Assembly: GCA_003136515.1 (NCBI GenBank)
Contig: PLEU01000119.1
Coordinates: forward strand, 9,099-17,111
Length of the DNA: 8,013 bases
Direction of reading: 5' to 3'
Source: Spartobacteria bacterium
GTDB taxonomy: Bacteria; Verrucomicrobiota; Verrucomicrobiae; Chthoniobacterales; UBA6821
Shown: piece after piece, positions 7,262 through 8,013 of the stretch
How positions within the stretch are numbered: the stretch's first letter is position 1
Layout: each line of letters opens with the position of its first letter
Made by a program: the position numbers and the translations under genes
The notes under the pieces: generated by a model
Told to the model about the DNA's origin: nothing
Database searches by the model: none
Seen by the model: only the letters and a program-made list of their open reading frames with translations

Positions 7262-8013
7262 ATGAGCGACGAGTTGCAGCCCCATTCCCCACAAGCCCCA
7301 CAACCATTACCCGCCGTGACGATTCCCTCGCCGGCAACTGCGCAGAATGCTCCTCAGAATTCCGGAGAGAGTGCTCCCCAAGAGGGTGCGCCGCGAGAAC
7401 AGCGTCATTTTGACCGACCCCGTCGAGGTGGTCGGCGCCCACGTGGGCGCCGACCATTCCGTAATGATCATCCTGACAACAGAAATGGCGATCGCGGCCC
7501 CAATGATCAGAATGAGCAGGGGCAGGGCCGTCAGTTTGACCAGGGACACGGTCCGGGACCTGACGAATTTGCTGATCCCGTTGCCGTTCAGACTCCGCAG
7601 GATGGCCCTCCGCCCGAACCGACCTACGCCGAGGGAATAGTTGAGGTTTCCGGCAAGGGATTTGGATTCCTGCGCGAGGCCAAGCGCGCCTATGCCGCCA
7701 CGCAGAACGACATTTTTGTGACGCCGGAAGTCATCCGTCAGTACCATCTCCGCGATGGTGTTCAGATAAAGGGGGAGACTCGTCGCGGGCCGCGGGGGAT
7801 CCAGCTGTTTCGCGCCACCGAAATTGAGGGTGCACCCCCCGAGAAATTTGTGAACATCCCGCTTTTTGAGGAGCTAACCACCATCAGTCCCAACAAGAGG
7901 ATCAAACTTGAAACAGTGCCCGAGCGCTTTACCACACGAGTCATGGACCTCATGACTCCGGTTGGCAAAGGGCAGCGCGGACTTATCGTTGCCCCTCCCC
8001 GCACCGGCAAGAC
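7262..8013 (+). CDS. rho: Transcription termination factor Rho, N-terminal part, with disordered Arg-rich extension
   Basis: Rho is the hexameric RNA helicase that terminates transcription by translocating on nascent RNA. The visible 250 codons cover the N-terminal part and stop inside the ATPase Walker A motif APPRTGKT (from 244; the Lys is residue 250). Residues 1-120 are low complexity: Pro/Gln-rich at 1-45, an Arg/Gly block at 52-67 (RPRRGGRRPRGRRPFR), then Asn/Asp/Gln/Gly-rich to about 120. No Rho_N helical domain is recognisable there. The cold-shock-like RNA-binding domain follows at about 123-190, with GKGFGFLR (131-138) as its RNP1-type motif, then NIPLFEELTTISPNKRIKLE leading into the ATPase core. 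Compared with E. coli Rho, whose Walker A Lys is near residue 181, there are about 70 extra residues. The ATG at 7262 is the first in-frame start found in front of the domain and has no Shine-Dalgarno; the exact start within the disordered region is less sure than the gene identity. Confidence 0.95.
   Translation, partial: MSDELQPHSPQAPQPLPAVTIPSPATAQNAPQNSGESAPQEGAPREQRHFDRPRRGGRRPRGRRPFRNDHPDNRNGDRGPNDQNEQGQGRQFDQGHGPGPDEFADPVAVQTPQDGPPPEPTYAEGIVEVSGKGFGFLREAKRAYAATQNDIFVTPEVIRQYHLRDGVQIKGETRRGPRGIQLFRATEIEGAPPEKFVNIPLFEELTTISPNKRIKLETVPERFTTRVMDLMTPVGKGQRGLIVAPPRTGK

Noticed and set aside
7307..7747. 146-codon minus-strand frame opposite rho
   Set aside because: The hydrophobic-looking translation is the antisense of the low-complexity Rho N-terminus and RNA-binding domain; no independent support.

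Overview
The window is about 8 kb of moderately GC-rich bacterial chromosome carrying five confidently recognised genes. Three lie on the minus strand: malQ, then an HU/IHF-family gene, then uvrA, in transcription order. Two lie on the plus strand: an MBL-fold hydrolase of the UPF0173 type, then rho. uvrA and rho both run off the window edges. The best taxonomic hint is the UvrA protein, which starts a second complete-looking UvrA N-terminus after a full first copy. Tandem (double-length) UvrA is known from Chlamydiae and, to my knowledge, related PVC bacteria. With the style of the other proteins this suggests a verrucomicrobial host, but that is inference from memory of families and not a search result.

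Layout: 1-3488 (minus) is the 5' part of the tandem uvrA. 3489-3803 is a non-coding gap with a strong imperfect hairpin at 3683-3712 and a weak promoter close to the uvrA start. 3804-4142 (minus) is the HU/IHF-like nucleoid protein, preceded by a good sigma70-like promoter that would make a virtually leaderless mRNA. 4295-5998 (minus) is a GH77 4-alpha-glucanotransferase. 5999-6138 is the divergent intergenic region. 6139-6876 (plus) is the MBL-fold hydrolase, whose Shine-Dalgarno lies inside a hairpin. 6877-7261 is a 385-nt leader/gap with inverted repeats and an intrinsic-terminator-like hairpin 51 nt before rho. 7262 to the end (plus) is rho, cut at the Walker A motif, with a long disordered, arginine-rich N-terminal extension in place of the usual N-terminal helical domain.

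The genes do not form one pathway. They are housekeeping functions: nucleotide excision repair, nucleoid architecture, maltodextrin/glycogen metabolism, a hydrolase of unknown substrate, and transcription termination. The gaps of 152, 315 and 385 nt between same-strand neighbours suggest mostly separate transcription. A shared feature is that four of the five start codons lack a recognisable Shine-Dalgarno sequence. I found no mobile element, CRISPR array, tRNA, rRNA or defence system, and nothing I would call a previously undescribed system. The most notable items are the tandem UvrA, the leaderless-looking HU promoter, the hairpin in the rho leader and the disordered Rho N-terminus.
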